Source: Microbacterium wangchenii (GTDB lineage Bacteria > Actinomycetota > Actinomycetes > Actinomycetales > Microbacteriaceae). From it: DNA of 64,000 bases. Of the stretch, positions 25,834-34,734 are shown piece by piece. The stretch lies in NCBI RefSeq assembly GCF_004564355.1, contig NZ_CP038266.1, forward strand, positions 1,240,001-1,304,000, in the 5' to 3' direction. Each line of letters opens with the position of its first letter. Position 1 is the stretch's first letter. The position numbers and the translations under genes are program-made. The notes beneath the pieces were generated by a model, which was not told the origin of the DNA, did no database searches, and saw only the letters and a program-made list of their open reading frames with translations.

Positions 25834-26085
25834 ATGGAACCGGAACGAACGTGCGTCGCATGTCGCACGCGAGCTCCCCGGTCCACGCTCCTTCGGGTCG
25901 TGGCCGTCGATTCGGTCCTCGTGCGCGATGACCGGGCGATGATGCCGGGGCGGGGCGCGTGGGTGCATGAGACGGATGCGTGCGTGGACCTCGCCTTACG
26001 GCGCCGCGCCTTCGTCCGCGCATTGCGTGTGTCGGGTCCGCTCGACACGCAGACCTTTCAACAGACCCTCCAGCGAAACGGCTGA
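25834..26085 (+). CDS. ylxR: YlxR-family RNA-binding protein (DUF448)
   Basis: 83 residues. The family signature RTCVACRTR is at the N-terminus, followed by PGRGAWVH in the middle and basic ALRRRAFVRALR near the end. YlxR proteins sit between nusA and infB in many bacteria and bind nucleic acid or RNase P RNA. The ATG at 25834 overlaps a TAGAAT hexamer, so an internal promoter for infB here is possible. Confidence 0.88.
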   Translation: MEPERTCVACRTRAPRSTLLRVVAVDSVLVRDDRAMMPGRGAWVHETDACVDLALRRRAFVRALRVSGPLDTQTFQQTLQRNG

Positions 26086-26178
26086 ACGGCTATGGACTCA
26101 AAGTGAACGGCTCGAAATGAGACCCGTCCGCATCTAATGGTCTGCCCTGTCCGGGGTAGGCCCCCAGACAGGAGAATT

Positions 26179-28977
26179 GTGGCAAAACCACGCGTGCACG
26201 AGATCGCTTCCGAGCTCGGCGTCGACAGTAAAGTCGCCCTCGCGAAGCTGAAGGAGCTCGGCGAATTCGTCAAGAGCCCCTCATCCACCATCGAGCCCCC
26301 GGTCGCGCGCAAGCTGCGCGCCGCGCTCGCCTCCGAAGGCGCCGCACCGGCCGCACCGGCACCCGCTGCCGCGCGATCGGGTGCCAAGCCCGGCCCGGCA
26401 CGTCCGGCCGCGCCCGCGCGCCCCGCGGCCCCCGCCGCCAGCACTCCGGCCGCCCCCGCGCAGCCCGCCGCGCCCGCGGCGCCTGCGGCATCCGCACCCG
26501 CGGCTCCCGCGGCTCCGGCACCGTCGGCTCCCGCACCCTCGGCTCCCGCGCCGTCCGCGCCCGCTCCGGCGGCCCCGGCTGCTGCGGAGGCCGCTCCGGC
26601 CGCACCCGCCGCGCCGCGTCCCGGCCCCGGCGCCCCTCAGCCGCCGCGTCCCGGTGGCGCCCCGCGTCCGGGTAACAACCCGTTCTCCTCGCAGCAGGGG
26701 ATGGGCCAGCGTCCGGCCGGCCCGCGTCCGGGCAACAACCCGTTCTCCTCGCAGCAGGGGATGGGCCAGCGCCCGACTCCCGGCAACATCCCGCGGCCGC
26801 AGGCGCCGCGTCCCGGCGCACCGCGTCCGGGGGCCCCGCGTCCCGGCGGCGCAGGTCGCCCCGGTGGCGCCGGTCGTCCCGGCGCACCGTTCCAGCAGCG
26901 TCCCGGCGGCCCCGGTCGTCCCGGCGGCGCCGGTGGAGGTGCCGGCGGCGGCTTCGCCGGTCGTCCCGGCGGCGGTTTCGCCGGTCGTCCCGGTGGCGGC
27001 GGTGGCCGCGGTCGTGGACCCGGCGGCGGTACCGCCGGTGCCTTCGGCAAGGGCGGCGGCAAGTCCAAGCAGCGCAAGTCGCGGCGGGCGAAGCGGCAGG
27101 AATTCGAGATGCGGTCGGCGCCGGTCGTCGGCGGCGTCAACGTCCAGAAGGGCAACGGCGAGATCATCCGCCTGCGCCGGGGTGCGTCGATCGCGGACTT
27201 CGCCGACAAGCTCGAGGCGATCCGCGGCTACACCGTGCAGCCCGGCACGCTCGTGACCATCCTGTTCAACCTGGGCGAGATGGCCACCGCGACGGAGTCG
27301 CTCGACGAGGCCACCTTCGAGGTACTCGGCGAGGAACTGGGTTACAAGATCCAGATGGTCTCGCCCGAGGACGAGGACAAAGAGCTCCTGGAGGGCTTCG
27401 GTCTCGACCTGGATGCCGAGCTGGAGGCCGAGAGCGAGGACGACCTCGAGATCCGTCCGCCGGTGGTGACCGTCATGGGTCACGTCGACCACGGTAAGAC
27501 GCGACTGCTCGATGCGATCCGTCAGACCAACGTCGTCGCCGGTGAGGCCGGTGGCATCACCCAGCACATCGGTGCGTACCAGGTGTGGACCGAGCACGAC
27601 GGTATCGAGCGCGCGATCACCTTCATCGACACCCCGGGTCACGAGGCGTTCACCGCCATGCGTGCCCGTGGTGCCCAGGTGACCGACATCGCGATCCTCG
27701 TGGTCGCCGCCGACGACGGCATCATGCCCCAGACGGTGGAGGCGCTCAACCACGCGCAGGCGGCAGGAGTGCCGGTCGTGGTCGCGGTCAACAAGGTGGA
27801 CAAGCCCGACGCCAACCCGGCGAAGGTGCGCCAGCAGCTCACCGAGTACGGACTGGTCGCTGAGGAGTACGGCGGCGACGTCATGTTCGTCGACGTGTCC
27901 GCTCGCGAAGGCACCAACATCCAGGCCCTCCTGGATGCGGTGCTCCTCACCGCCGACGCGGGGCTCGACCTCACGGCCAACCCCAACAAGGCGGCACGCG
28001 GTGTCGCGATCGAAGCGAAGCTCGACAAGGGCCGCGGTTCGGTGGCGACGGTGCTCATCCAGTCCGGAACCCTCCGGGTCGGCGACGCGATCGTGGCCGG
28101 CACGGCCTACGGTCGCGTCCGGGCGATGGTGGACGAGAACGGCGACGCCGTGCTCGAGGCCGCGCCCTCCCGCCCCGTGCAGGTGCAGGGTCTGAACTCC
28201 GTCCCGCGCGCCGGTGACGTCTTCATCGTGACCGAAGAGGACCGTCTGGCCCGTCAGATCGCGGAGAAGCGCGAGGCCGCCGAGCGCAACGCCGCTCTGG
28301 CCAAGGCGCGCAAGCGCATCTCGCTGGAGGACTTCACCCGTGCTCTGGAAGAGGGCAAGGTCGAGTCGCTCAACCTCATCATCAAGGGCGACGTGTCCGG
28401 TGCCGTCGAGGCGCTGGAGGAGTCGCTCCTCAAGATCGAGGTCGACGACAGCGTGCAGCTGCGGATCATCCACCGCGGCGTCGGCGCGATCACCGAGTCG
28501 GACATCAACCTGGCCACGATCGACAACGCGATCGTCATCGGGTTCAACGTCCGCCCCGACACCAAGGCGCGCGAGCGCGCCGCCCGAGAGGGCGTGGACG
28601 TCCGGTTCTACTCGGTCATCTACAACGCGATCGACGACGTCGAGCAGTCGCTCAAGGGCCTGCTCAAGCCGGAGTTCGAAGAGGTGCAGTCCGGTGTCGC
28701 CGAGATCCGGGAGGTGTTCCGCTCCTCCAAGTTCGGCAACATCGCCGGTGTCATCGTGCGCTCGGGGACGATCACCCGCAACGCCAAGGCGCGCGTCATC
28801 CGCGACGGCGTCGTGGTGGCCGATGGCCTGGCCATCGAGTCGCTGCGCCGGTTCAAGGACGACGTCACCGAGGTCCGCACGGACTTCGAGGCCGGTATCG
28901 GACTCGGCAAGTTCAACGACATCCAGGTCGGCGACGAGATCGAGACCACCGAGATGGTCGAGAAGCCGCGAGGCTGA
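26179..28977 (+). CDS. infB: Translation initiation factor IF-2
   Basis: 932 residues. IF2-N domain at about 1-52 ([13 protein letters not shown]), then a long Ala/Pro- and Gly/Arg-rich linker (about 55-295) containing a 20-residue tandem duplication. G domain: G1 GHVDHGKT near residue 434, G3 DTPGHE near 484, G4 NKVD near 537. Domains II-IV follow to the C-terminus for fMet-tRNA binding. Start GTG at 26179 with GGAGA 3 bases upstream, giving [10 protein letters not shown] as in relatives. It places initiator tRNA on the 30S subunit. A strong terminator follows. Confidence 0.96.
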   Translation: MAKPRVHEIASELGVDSKVALAKLKELGEFVKSPSSTIEPPVARKLRAALASEGAAPAAPAPAAARSGAKPGPARPAAPARPAAPAASTPAAPAQPAAPAAPAASAPAAPAAPAPSAPAPSAPAPSAPAPAAPAAAEAAPAAPAAPRPGPGAPQPPRPGGAPRPGNNPFSSQQGMGQRPAGPRPGNNPFSSQQGMGQRPTPGNIPRPQAPRPGAPRPGAPRPGGAGRPGGAGRPGAPFQQRPGGPGRPGGAGGGAGGGFAGRPGGGFAGRPGGGGGRGRGPGGGTAGAFGKGGGKSKQRKSRRAKRQEFEMRSAPVVGGVNVQKGNGEIIRLRRGASIADFADKLEAIRGYTVQPGTLVTILFNLGEMATATESLDEATFEVLGEELGYKIQMVSPEDEDKELLEGFGLDLDAELEAESEDDLEIRPPVVTVMGHVDHGKTRLLDAIRQTNVVAGEAGGITQHIGAYQVWTEHDGIERAITFIDTPGHEAFTAMRARGAQVTDIAILVVAADDGIMPQTVEALNHAQAAGVPVVVAVNKVDKPDANPAKVRQQLTEYGLVAEEYGGDVMFVDVSAREGTNIQALLDAVLLTADAGLDLTANPNKAARGVAIEAKLDKGRGSVATVLIQSGTLRVGDAIVAGTAYGRVRAMVDENGDAVLEAAPSRPVQVQGLNSVPRAGDVFIVTEEDRLARQIAEKREAAERNAALAKARKRISLEDFTRALEEGKVESLNLIIKGDVSGAVEALEESLLKIEVDDSVQLRIIHRGVGAITESDINLATIDNAIVIGFNVRPDTKARERAAREGVDVRFYSVIYNAIDDVEQSLKGLLKPEFEEVQSGVAEIREVFRSSKFGNIAGVIVRSGTITRNAKARVIRDGVVVADGLAIESLRRFKDDVTEVRTDFEAGIGLGKFNDIQVGDEIETTEMVEKPRG
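26661..26773 (+). repeat. In-frame tandem duplication inside infB
   Basis: A 53-bp unit at 26661-26713 is repeated at 26721-26773 with one mismatch and a period of 60 bp (20 codons). It encodes two copies of [18 protein letters not shown] in the disordered linker of IF-2. Confidence 0.9.
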
Positions 28978-28984
28978 CTCGATG

Positions 28985-29012
28985 AAGGCCCCGGGCTGCG
29001 GCCCGGGGCCTT
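28985..29012 (+). terminator. infB terminator
   Basis: AAGGCCCCGGGC (28985-28996) pairs perfectly with GCCCGGGGCCTT (29001-29012), followed by CTCCCTTC. It begins 7 bp after the infB stop, so rbfA may need its own promoter or read-through. Confidence 0.85.
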
Positions 29013-29116
29013 CTCCCTTCTCCATCCCGCACGCGCGGGGGCTACGGTTCCGGATGTCCCGCGGCATAGAGCACCACAGGTACGACACATCCACGATGTG
29101 AGAGAGAGTGAAAGAC

Positions 29117-29620
29117 ATGGCATCCGAACGACAGGCACGAGTGGCCGACCGCATCCGCGTAGTCCTCGCGGAGCGGCTCGAGAAGGGGCTGCGCGACCCG
29201 CGCCTCGGTTTCGTCACGATCACCGACGTCAAGGTGACCGGCGACCTGCAGCACGCCTCGGTGTTCTACACCGTCATGGGCGATGAGGCGCTGCGCGCCG
29301 ACACGGCAGCGGCACTGAAGTCGGCGACCGGGATGCTGCGCTCCGAGGTGGGCAAGCACCTGAACACGCGGCTGACGCCCTCGCTGGAGTTCTTCCTCGA
29401 TGCCATCCCCGAGAACGCGGATCACATCGCGGCTCTCCTGCGCGAGGCCCGTGAGCGCGACGAGGCGGTGGCAGCCCTCGCCGCCGCCGGCACCTACGCC
29501 GGCGACGCCGACCCCTACCTCAAGCCCCGCGACGAGGTGGAAGAGGACTCGGACGACGACGCCTCAGCAGAGGACGCCACCGCGGACGACACAGCCGAGG
29601 ACGACGGCCCCCGTCCCTGA
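29117..29620 (+). CDS. rbfA: Ribosome-binding factor A
   Basis: 167 residues. The KH-like fold with RVADRIRVVLAERLEKGLRDPRLGFVTI split over residues 6-35 is typical, as is VFYTVMGDE later and LTPSLEFFLD near residue 90. It matures the 30S subunit at the 16S 5' end. The C-terminal 35 residues are strongly acidic (Asp/Glu-rich), an extension beyond the core. ATG at 29117 was preferred over an in-frame GTG at 29108, because GAGAGAG lies 10 bases upstream. Confidence 0.93.
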   Translation: MASERQARVADRIRVVLAERLEKGLRDPRLGFVTITDVKVTGDLQHASVFYTVMGDEALRADTAAALKSATGMLRSEVGKHLNTRLTPSLEFFLDAIPENADHIAALLREARERDEAVAALAAAGTYAGDADPYLKPRDEVEEDSDDDASAEDATADDTAEDDGPRP

Positions 29621-29624
29621 CCCC

Positions 29625-29654
29625 GCTCCGCTCCGCTCCGCTCCGCTCCGCTCC
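29625..29654. repeat. Pentanucleotide tandem repeat (GCTCC)6
   Basis: Six perfect GCTCC units in the 41-bp gap between the convergent rbfA and mutY stop codons. It does not alter either reading frame. Confidence 0.95.
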
Positions 29655-29661
29655 GCCGGCG

Positions 29662-30528
29662 TCATCGGGGGAGGCGGAGCAGTTCCTCGGATGCCTCGGC
29701 CAGACCGTCGGCGATGAGTGAGTCGATCGCGCGGTCCCGCTGAGCGGGGTCGGGCCACTCGGCGAGAACCTCCGCCAGTGCGACCGGACGCGGTGCGGCG
29801 TCCCGCAGCATCCGCAGCACCGCGCCGCGCGCGTGCCGATCGCTGCCCTCGTAGCGCGCCTGCCGGCGCCTCCGGTCCTCCGTGACGGGGTAGCCGGCGG
29901 CCCGCCAGGCGCACGCGGACACCAGCGGGCAGGCGTCGCACCGTGGCGCGCGTGCCGTGCACACCGTCGCCCCCAGTTCCATGGCGGCGGCGTTGACGAC
30001 GGTGGATGCGGCGACGTCGGCGGGCAGGAGCGCCTCCATCGCGTCGAGATCCCGACGCGAGGGCGGGCCGGGCTGGGCGCGTCCGTCCACGACGCGGGCG
30101 AGCACGCGGCGCGTGTTGGTGTCGACGACGGGATGCCGGTCGCCATACGCGAAGACGGCCACGGCGCGCGCGGTGTAGTCGCCGATTCCGGTGAGGGTCA
30201 GGAGGGTCTCCACGTCCCGCGGCACCACGCCGCCGTGGCGGTCGCGGATCTCCACCGCCGCGCGATGCAGCCACAGCGCCCGCCGCGGATACCCGAGGTT
30301 CGCCCACTGGCGCACGGCCTCGGCCGGCGCATCCGCTGCCAGATCCGCCGGTTCCGGCCACCGCGACAGCCACGCCTCCAGGTGCGGGACGACCCGGGCC
30401 ACGGGGGTCTGCTGCAGCATGAACTCGCTGACCAGCGTGCCCCATGCGCCGAACCCGGGGCGACGCCACGGCAGGTCCCGCGCGGCGGTGGTGTACCAGG
30501 CGGAGAGCGGGGTGGCGAGGTCCTGCAC
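29662..30528 (-). CDS. mutY: A/G-specific adenine glycosylase (short form)
   Basis: 288 residues. Helix-hairpin-helix LTGIGDYTARAVAVFAYG near residue 112, with the catalytic Asp in PVVDTN near residue 134. The [4Fe-4S] cluster motif is C-x6-C-x2-C-x5-C (CTARAPRCDACPLVSAC). It removes adenine opposite 8-oxoG. The C-terminal Nudix-like 8-oxoG recognition domain of E. coli MutY is absent; about 80 residues of unrelated sequence end the protein, as in other actinobacteria. Start GTG at 30528, 6 bases from a TAGGCT hexamer. It is inverted inside the rbfA-truB block. Confidence 0.9.
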   Translation of the reverse strand: MQDLATPLSAWYTTAARDLPWRRPGFGAWGTLVSEFMLQQTPVARVVPHLEAWLSRWPEPADLAADAPAEAVRQWANLGYPRRALWLHRAAVEIRDRHGGVVPRDVETLLTLTGIGDYTARAVAVFAYGDRHPVVDTNTRRVLARVVDGRAQPGPPSRRDLDAMEALLPADVAASTVVNAAAMELGATVCTARAPRCDACPLVSACAWRAAGYPVTEDRRRRQARYEGSDRHARGAVLRMLRDAAPRPVALAEVLAEWPDPAQRDRAIDSLIADGLAEASEELLRLPR

Positions 30529-30534
30529 CCGATC

Positions 30535-30540
30535 AGCCTA
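30535..30540 (-). promoter_or_regulatory. -10 element of mutY (leaderless)
   Basis: TAGGCT on the minus strand, exactly 6 bases before the GTG start. Confidence 0.55.
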
Positions 30541-30588
30541 GGTGCCCGCACCGGGTGGTCGCGGGCACGGCGAACCGGGCAGGACACG

Positions 30589-30594
30589 TACGCT
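30589..30594 (+). promoter_or_regulatory. -10 element of the kinase-truB-ribF operon (leaderless)
   Basis: TACGCT exactly 6 bases before the GTG at 30601; divergent from the mutY promoter. Confidence 0.5.
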
Positions 30595-30600
30595 GGAGGG

Positions 30601-31275
30601 GTGCGTCTCCCCACCACCCCGGTCACGACCCTGCTGCGCGGACTCCGCGACGAGGTGCGTCAGCACTATCGCGCGGGGCGCGTGATCATAGCGGTGGACG
30701 GGGTCGACGGCGCCGGCAAGACGGTGTTCGCCGATCGCCTTGCGGAAGTGTTCGCGGAGGAGGGCACGGCGGTCTTCCGTGCCTCGATCGACGGCTTCCA
30801 CCGTCCCCGCGCCGAGCGGTACGCCCGCGGCCGCACGTCGCCGGAGGGGTTCTACCGGGACTCGTACGACTACGCCACCTTCCGCCGCGTGCTCATCGAC
30901 CCCTTCCGCACCGGCGAAGGTGCCGGCTTCCAGCTGGCCGTCCACGACGTCGTCCGCGACGCGGCCGTGGAGTCGGAGTGGGTCACCGCCCCGCGCGATG
31001 CGGTGCTCATCGTCGACGGGATCTTCCTGCACCGGCCCGAACTGCGGGGGCTGTGGGACTGGTCGGTGTGGCTCGAGGTGCCCTTCCCGGTCGCCTATGC
31101 CCGCATGGCGGTGCGCGACGGCAGCGATCCCGATCCCGATGCGCCCACCAACGCGCGCTACCGTCAGGGTCAGGAGCTCTACCTGCGGGAGGCCGACCCC
31201 CGCCGGGCCGCGTCGGCTCTCGTCGACAACTCCGACCTCGCCGCTCCCGTCCGCGTCTTCGGGGATTTCTGCTGA
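30601..31275 (+). CDS. P-loop kinase of the uridine kinase/phosphoribulokinase type
   Basis: 224 residues. Walker A is DGVDGAGKTVFAD near residue 39, with the downstream SIDGFHRPRAERY block near residue 63 and VDGIFLHRPEL near residue 137. The fold is that of uridine kinases, but the specificity residues are not clear enough to name the substrate. The stop overlaps the truB start by one base (TGATG), so the two are translationally coupled. First gene of a five-gene operon ending in ribF. Confidence 0.82.
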   Translation: MRLPTTPVTTLLRGLRDEVRQHYRAGRVIIAVDGVDGAGKTVFADRLAEVFAEEGTAVFRASIDGFHRPRAERYARGRTSPEGFYRDSYDYATFRRVLIDPFRTGEGAGFQLAVHDVVRDAAVESEWVTAPRDAVLIVDGIFLHRPELRGLWDWSVWLEVPFPVAYARMAVRDGSDPDPDAPTNARYRQGQELYLREADPRRAASALVDNSDLAAPVRVFGDFC

Positions 31276-32174
31276 TGGCAGCCAGCGGCATCCTGCTCGT
31301 CGACAAGCCCGGCGGCATGACCAGTCACGACGTCGTCGCCCGTGCCCGCCGGGCGCTGGGGACGCGCAAGATCGGCCACGCCGGCACGCTCGATCCCATG
31401 GCGACCGGCCTGCTCGTGCTCGGCGTGGAAGGGGCGACGCGCCTGCTCACGTTCCTGGTGGGGGCGGACAAGACCTACACCGCGACGATCCGGCTGGGGG
31501 AGGGCACCGACAGTGACGACGCCGACGGGCGGACGACCACTCGCGCGGATGCGGCGGCCCTCGCCGCGGTCGACGACGCCGCGGTGACCCGCGAGGTGGC
31601 CGCCCTCACCGGCGCCATCGCCCAAGTGCCCAGCCGCGTGTCTGCCATCAAGGTCGCGGGCCGGCGCGCGTACGACCTGGCCCGTGCCGGCGTCGAGGTC
31701 GAACTCGCCCCCCGGCAGGTGCGGGTGTCGCGGTTCGACGTGCTCGCCACCCGCCGCCTCGACGCTCACGTCGACCTGGATGTGATCGTGGACTGCTCGA
31801 GCGGGACCTACATCCGTGCCCTCGCCCGCGACCTCGGCGCCGCGCTCGGTGTCGGCGGGCACCTCACCGCCCTCCGGCGCGAGCGCGTCGGACCGTTCGG
31901 CGTGGCCGAGGCGACCGGGCTGGACGCCCTCGCCCCCGAGCGGATGCTGTCACCGTCCGCCGCGGCGACCGCGGTGCTGGGCGCCGTGCCCGTCACCGCC
32001 GAGGAAGCGCGCGATCTGCGGCACGGCAAACGGCTCCCCGGCGCCGCCGACCGGATTCCCGACGGGATCCGCGCCGCGGCGATCGATCCCGACGGAGCGC
32101 TCGTGGGCATCGTGGAGCCCTGCGGAACGGACCTCAAGAGCGCCATGAACATGCCAGAGGAGACCCGGCCATGA
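31275..32174 (+). CDS. truB: tRNA pseudouridine(55) synthase
   Basis: 299 residues. The catalytic Asp is D40 in GHAGTLDPMATG. Also visible are the YTATIRLGEGTDSDDADG segment and the conserved SSGTYIRALARDLG block near residue 175. It makes pseudouridine 55 in the T-loop of tRNAs. The C-terminus has a short PUA-like remnant. ATG at 31275 overlaps the kinase stop; the truB stop in turn overlaps the next start (ATGA). Confidence 0.94.
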   Translation: MAASGILLVDKPGGMTSHDVVARARRALGTRKIGHAGTLDPMATGLLVLGVEGATRLLTFLVGADKTYTATIRLGEGTDSDDADGRTTTRADAAALAAVDDAAVTREVAALTGAIAQVPSRVSAIKVAGRRAYDLARAGVEVELAPRQVRVSRFDVLATRRLDAHVDLDVIVDCSSGTYIRALARDLGAALGVGGHLTALRRERVGPFGVAEATGLDALAPERMLSPSAAATAVLGAVPVTAEEARDLRHGKRLPGAADRIPDGIRAAAIDPDGALVGIVEPCGTDLKSAMNMPEETRP

Positions 32175-32539
32175 TCCTGTGGTTCACCATCGCCCAGGTC
32201 GCCGTCGCCGGCCTCGCCGGGGTCGTCGCGATCGTGGCGGGCCTGTCCGGCCGCCGGCCCGGCGACGTCACCGTCGGCGGGCTCGCGCTCATCGAGGTGC
32301 TCCTGATCGCCCAGATCGTCACGGCGATCATCGCGCCGCTGGCCGGCAACCCGCCCACCGGGAGCCTGCTGGAGTTCTGGGTGTATCTCGTCTCGGCGGC
32401 GCTGCTGCCCCCGGTGGGGGTGGCATGGGCGCTCGTCGAGCGCAGCCGCTGGAGCACCGTCATCATGGGAGTCGCCGCCCTCGCGGTGGCCGTCATGGTG
32501 TGGCGCATGCACGTGATCTGGACCGTCCAGGTCGCGTGA
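32171..32539 (+). CDS. Small integral membrane protein
   Basis: 122 residues, nearly all in four transmembrane helices (about 2-25, 38-58, 68-88, 94-118) with short loops. No soluble domain or recognisable motif. Translationally coupled to truB by the 4-bp overlap ATGA. Similar small four-helix proteins are common in actinobacterial operons; I cannot assign a function. Confidence 0.75.
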   Translation: MILWFTIAQVAVAGLAGVVAIVAGLSGRRPGDVTVGGLALIEVLLIAQIVTAIIAPLAGNPPTGSLLEFWVYLVSAALLPPVGVAWALVERSRWSTVIMGVAALAVAVMVWRMHVIWTVQVA

Positions 32540-32567
32540 GCGGGGGAGGGCGGTGCCCGCTCCCGCC

Positions 32568-32573
32568 TAGGAT
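32568..32573 (+). promoter_or_regulatory. Possible internal -10 before the second membrane protein
   Basis: TAGGAT 9 bases before the ATG at 32583; may start a ribF transcript independent of truB. Confidence 0.3.
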
Positions 32574-32582
32574 TGAAGGGTC

Positions 32583-33035
32583 ATGGCAACCCGAAACCCC
32601 CGCCGGATGACCGGCATCGGCCGCGTTCTGGTCATCGTCTACCTCATCATGGCCCTCGCCGCCACAGGGCGCTCCTTCGTGCAGATCGTGAGCGAGTTCG
32701 ACCAGGCACCCCTGGCCTACACGCTGTCGGCGGTGAGCGCGCTGGTGTACATCCTCGCCACGCTCGCCCTCGTGTTCGCGGGCCGTCGCACGTGGTACCT
32801 GGTGGCGTGGGTGGCGATCGTGTTCGAACTGGTCGGCGTCCTGGTGGTCGGGACGCTCAGCCTCGTGCTGCCCGAGCTGTTCCAGCATCCGACGGTGTGG
32901 TCGCTCTTCGGCAACGGGTACCTCTTCGTCCCGCTCGTCCTGCCCTTCCTCGGGTTGTGGTGGCTCGCCGCCCACCGGGAGGCGGCGACCGACCGCGCCG
33001 ACACCGCGCCGCAGAGGGCGGGGGCGGCATCGTGA
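32583..33035 (+). CDS. Small integral membrane protein
   Basis: 150 residues with four predicted transmembrane helices (about 12-32, 43-65, 72-95, 112-132), a basic N-terminus (MATRNPRRM) and a polar C-terminal tail. It contains an FGNGYLFVPLVLPFLGL segment before the last helix. Family not recognised. Its stop overlaps the ribF start as GTGA, so expression is tied to ribF. Confidence 0.78.
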   Translation: MATRNPRRMTGIGRVLVIVYLIMALAATGRSFVQIVSEFDQAPLAYTLSAVSALVYILATLALVFAGRRTWYLVAWVAIVFELVGVLVVGTLSLVLPELFQHPTVWSLFGNGYLFVPLVLPFLGLWWLAAHREAATDRADTAPQRAGAAS

Positions 33036-34012
33036 TCGTCTTCCGCGACCCGGCCGAGATCCCGCCCGGATTCGGGCCCTCCGTCGTGGCGATCGGCAAG
33101 TTCGACGGCGTCCACACCGGCCATCGGGCCGTGATCGACCGTGCGCGCGTGGATGCCGCCAGCGGGGCTCGCGTGGTCGCGGTGACCTTCGACCGCAACC
33201 CGCTGCGTCTGCTGCGGCCCGAGCTGAGCCCGCCCGACCTCATCGGGGTGCACCAGAAGCTGAGTCTGCTCGAGCGCGCCGGCGTGGATGCGACGTTGCT
33301 GCTGACCTTCGACGAGGCTCTGGCGAGCCTGACGGCGGAGGAGTTCGTCCGTCACGTGCTCGTGCAGGCGCTCGGGGTGCGCACCGTGCTGGTGGGGCAG
33401 GACTTCCGCTTCGGCAAGGGCGGGGCGGGGAATCCGGCTCTGCTGCGCACGATGGGGGCGGAGTACGGGTTCCGCGTCGACGTCGTCGACGATGTCCGCG
33501 CGATCGACGACGACCGCCGGGTGTCCTCCACCTGGATCCGGGAACTGCTCGCCGAGGGAGACGTGGCCCGCGCCGCCAAGCTCCTCGGGCGCGCTCCGTC
33601 GGTGTGGGGGGAAGTCGTCCACGGCCTCAAGCGCGGCCGCGAACTGGGCTTTCCCACCGCCAACCTGTCACCGCGGCTGGAGGGCTTCGTCCCCGCCGAC
33701 GGCGTGTACGCCGGCTGGCTGATCGACGAGCGCTCCCAGGACGGCCTGCGCTCGGGAACCCGCTACGCCGCCGCCATCAGTGTGGGGCTGAACCCCACGT
33801 TCGACGACGTGCCGGTGCGGCAGGTCGAAGCGTACGTGCTGGACGAGACCGACCTGGACCTGTACGGCCACCTGGTCGAGGTGCGCTTCGTCACCCGCAT
33901 CCGCGGAATGGTCGCCTTCGACGGCATCGACGCGCTCAAGGCCCAGATGACCGACGACGTCGCGCGCGTGCGCGCCGTGCTGGCCGAGCCCCAGGAGCGC
34001 GCGGCTCAGTAG
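33032..34012 (+). CDS. ribF: Bifunctional riboflavin kinase/FAD synthetase
   Basis: 326 residues. The N-terminal nucleotidyltransferase domain has GKFDGVHTGHR near residue 22, VGQDFRFGKGG near residue 122 and the SSTWIRELL motif. The C-terminal flavokinase domain has RGRELGFPTANL near residue 203 and NPTFDD near residue 252. It makes FMN and then FAD. Start GTG at 33032, overlapping the previous stop. Its 3' end overlaps the convergent deoC by 7 bp. Confidence 0.94.
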   Translation: MIVFRDPAEIPPGFGPSVVAIGKFDGVHTGHRAVIDRARVDAASGARVVAVTFDRNPLRLLRPELSPPDLIGVHQKLSLLERAGVDATLLLTFDEALASLTAEEFVRHVLVQALGVRTVLVGQDFRFGKGGAGNPALLRTMGAEYGFRVDVVDDVRAIDDDRRVSSTWIRELLAEGDVARAAKLLGRAPSVWGEVVHGLKRGRELGFPTANLSPRLEGFVPADGVYAGWLIDERSQDGLRSGTRYAAAISVGLNPTFDDVPVRQVEAYVLDETDLDLYGHLVEVRFVTRIRGMVAFDGIDALKAQMTDDVARVRAVLAEPQERAAQ

Positions 34013-34722
34013 GACGAGTCGTCCCGCGAGCCGGTGGGGCCCGCGCCGCTGCCGATGGCGCGCAGCTCTCCGAGGATGGTGGCACTCGCACTGGTGCCCA
34101 GGCGCGTGGCTCCCGCCTCCAGCATCGCCAGGGCCGTCTCCAGTCCCCGCACGCCACCGGAGGCCTTCACCTGCACGCCGGGGCCGACGCTCGCGCGCAT
34201 GAGGCGGACGTGCTCGACCGTCGCGCCGCCGCCGCCGAACCCGGTCGAGGTCTTCACGAAGGCGGCACCGCCGGCCTCGGTCAAGCGGCTGCCGCGGGCG
34301 ATCTGCTCGTCGTCGAGGTAGGAGGTCTCCAGGATCACCTTCGCGATACGGCCCGATGCCGCATCCACGACGGCGCGGATGTCGTCCACGACGGCGTCGT
34401 CGAACCCCGACCGCAGGAACCCGATGTTGACCACCATGTCGACCTCGACGGCGCCGTCGGCCAGCGCCTGGCCGACCTCGGCCACCTTTGCGGCGGTGGA
34501 GGTGGTGCCGTGCGGGAAGCCGATCACGGTGCCCACCGCCACTCCCGTGCCCTCGAGCCGGCGGACGGCGTGGGCGATGTCGGACGGTCGCACGCACACG
34601 CTGAACACCCCCCACTCCGCGGCGATGTCCAGCTCGGCGTCGACCTGCGGACGGGTCAGCTCCGGCTTGAGGATGGCGTGGTCGATGGTCGCGGCGACGT
34701 CGCGTTCGGTGAGGGCGGGCAT
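34006..34722 (-). CDS. deoC: Deoxyribose-phosphate aldolase
   Basis: 238 residues. The Schiff-base Lys lies in FVKTSTGF near residue 155 and the second Lys in VKASGGVRG near residue 185; MVVNIGFLRSG near residue 95 supplies the catalytic Asp region. It splits deoxyribose 5-phosphate into acetaldehyde and glyceraldehyde 3-phosphate. ATG at 34722 lies 6 bases after TAGGCT. No other deoxynucleoside catabolic genes are adjacent. Confidence 0.94.
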   Translation of the reverse strand: MPALTERDVAATIDHAILKPELTRPQVDAELDIAAEWGVFSVCVRPSDIAHAVRRLEGTGVAVGTVIGFPHGTTSTAAKVAEVGQALADGAVEVDMVVNIGFLRSGFDDAVVDDIRAVVDAASGRIAKVILETSYLDDEQIARGSRLTEAGGAAFVKTSTGFGGGGATVEHVRLMRASVGPGVQVKASGGVRGLETALAMLEAGATRLGTSASATILGELRAIGSGAGPTGSRDDSSY

Positions 34723-34728
34723 GACTCC

Positions 34729-34734
34729 AGCCTA
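34729..34734 (-). promoter_or_regulatory. -10 element of deoC (leaderless)
   Basis: TAGGCT on the minus strand, exactly 6 bases before the ATG. It also covers the stop codon of the upstream MFS gene. Confidence 0.5.

Noticed and set aside
26281..29232. A 983-codon open frame on the minus strand opposite infB
   Set aside because: Antisense of the IF-2 gene with repetitive Gly/Arg/Ala sequence mirroring the IF-2 linker; no start site or family match.
29564..29660. Repetitive Ala-Glu-Arg-Ser-Gly coding sequence reading into the pentanucleotide repeat
   Set aside because: Translation of (GCTCC)n in an antisense frame; mutY has a good stop at 29662.
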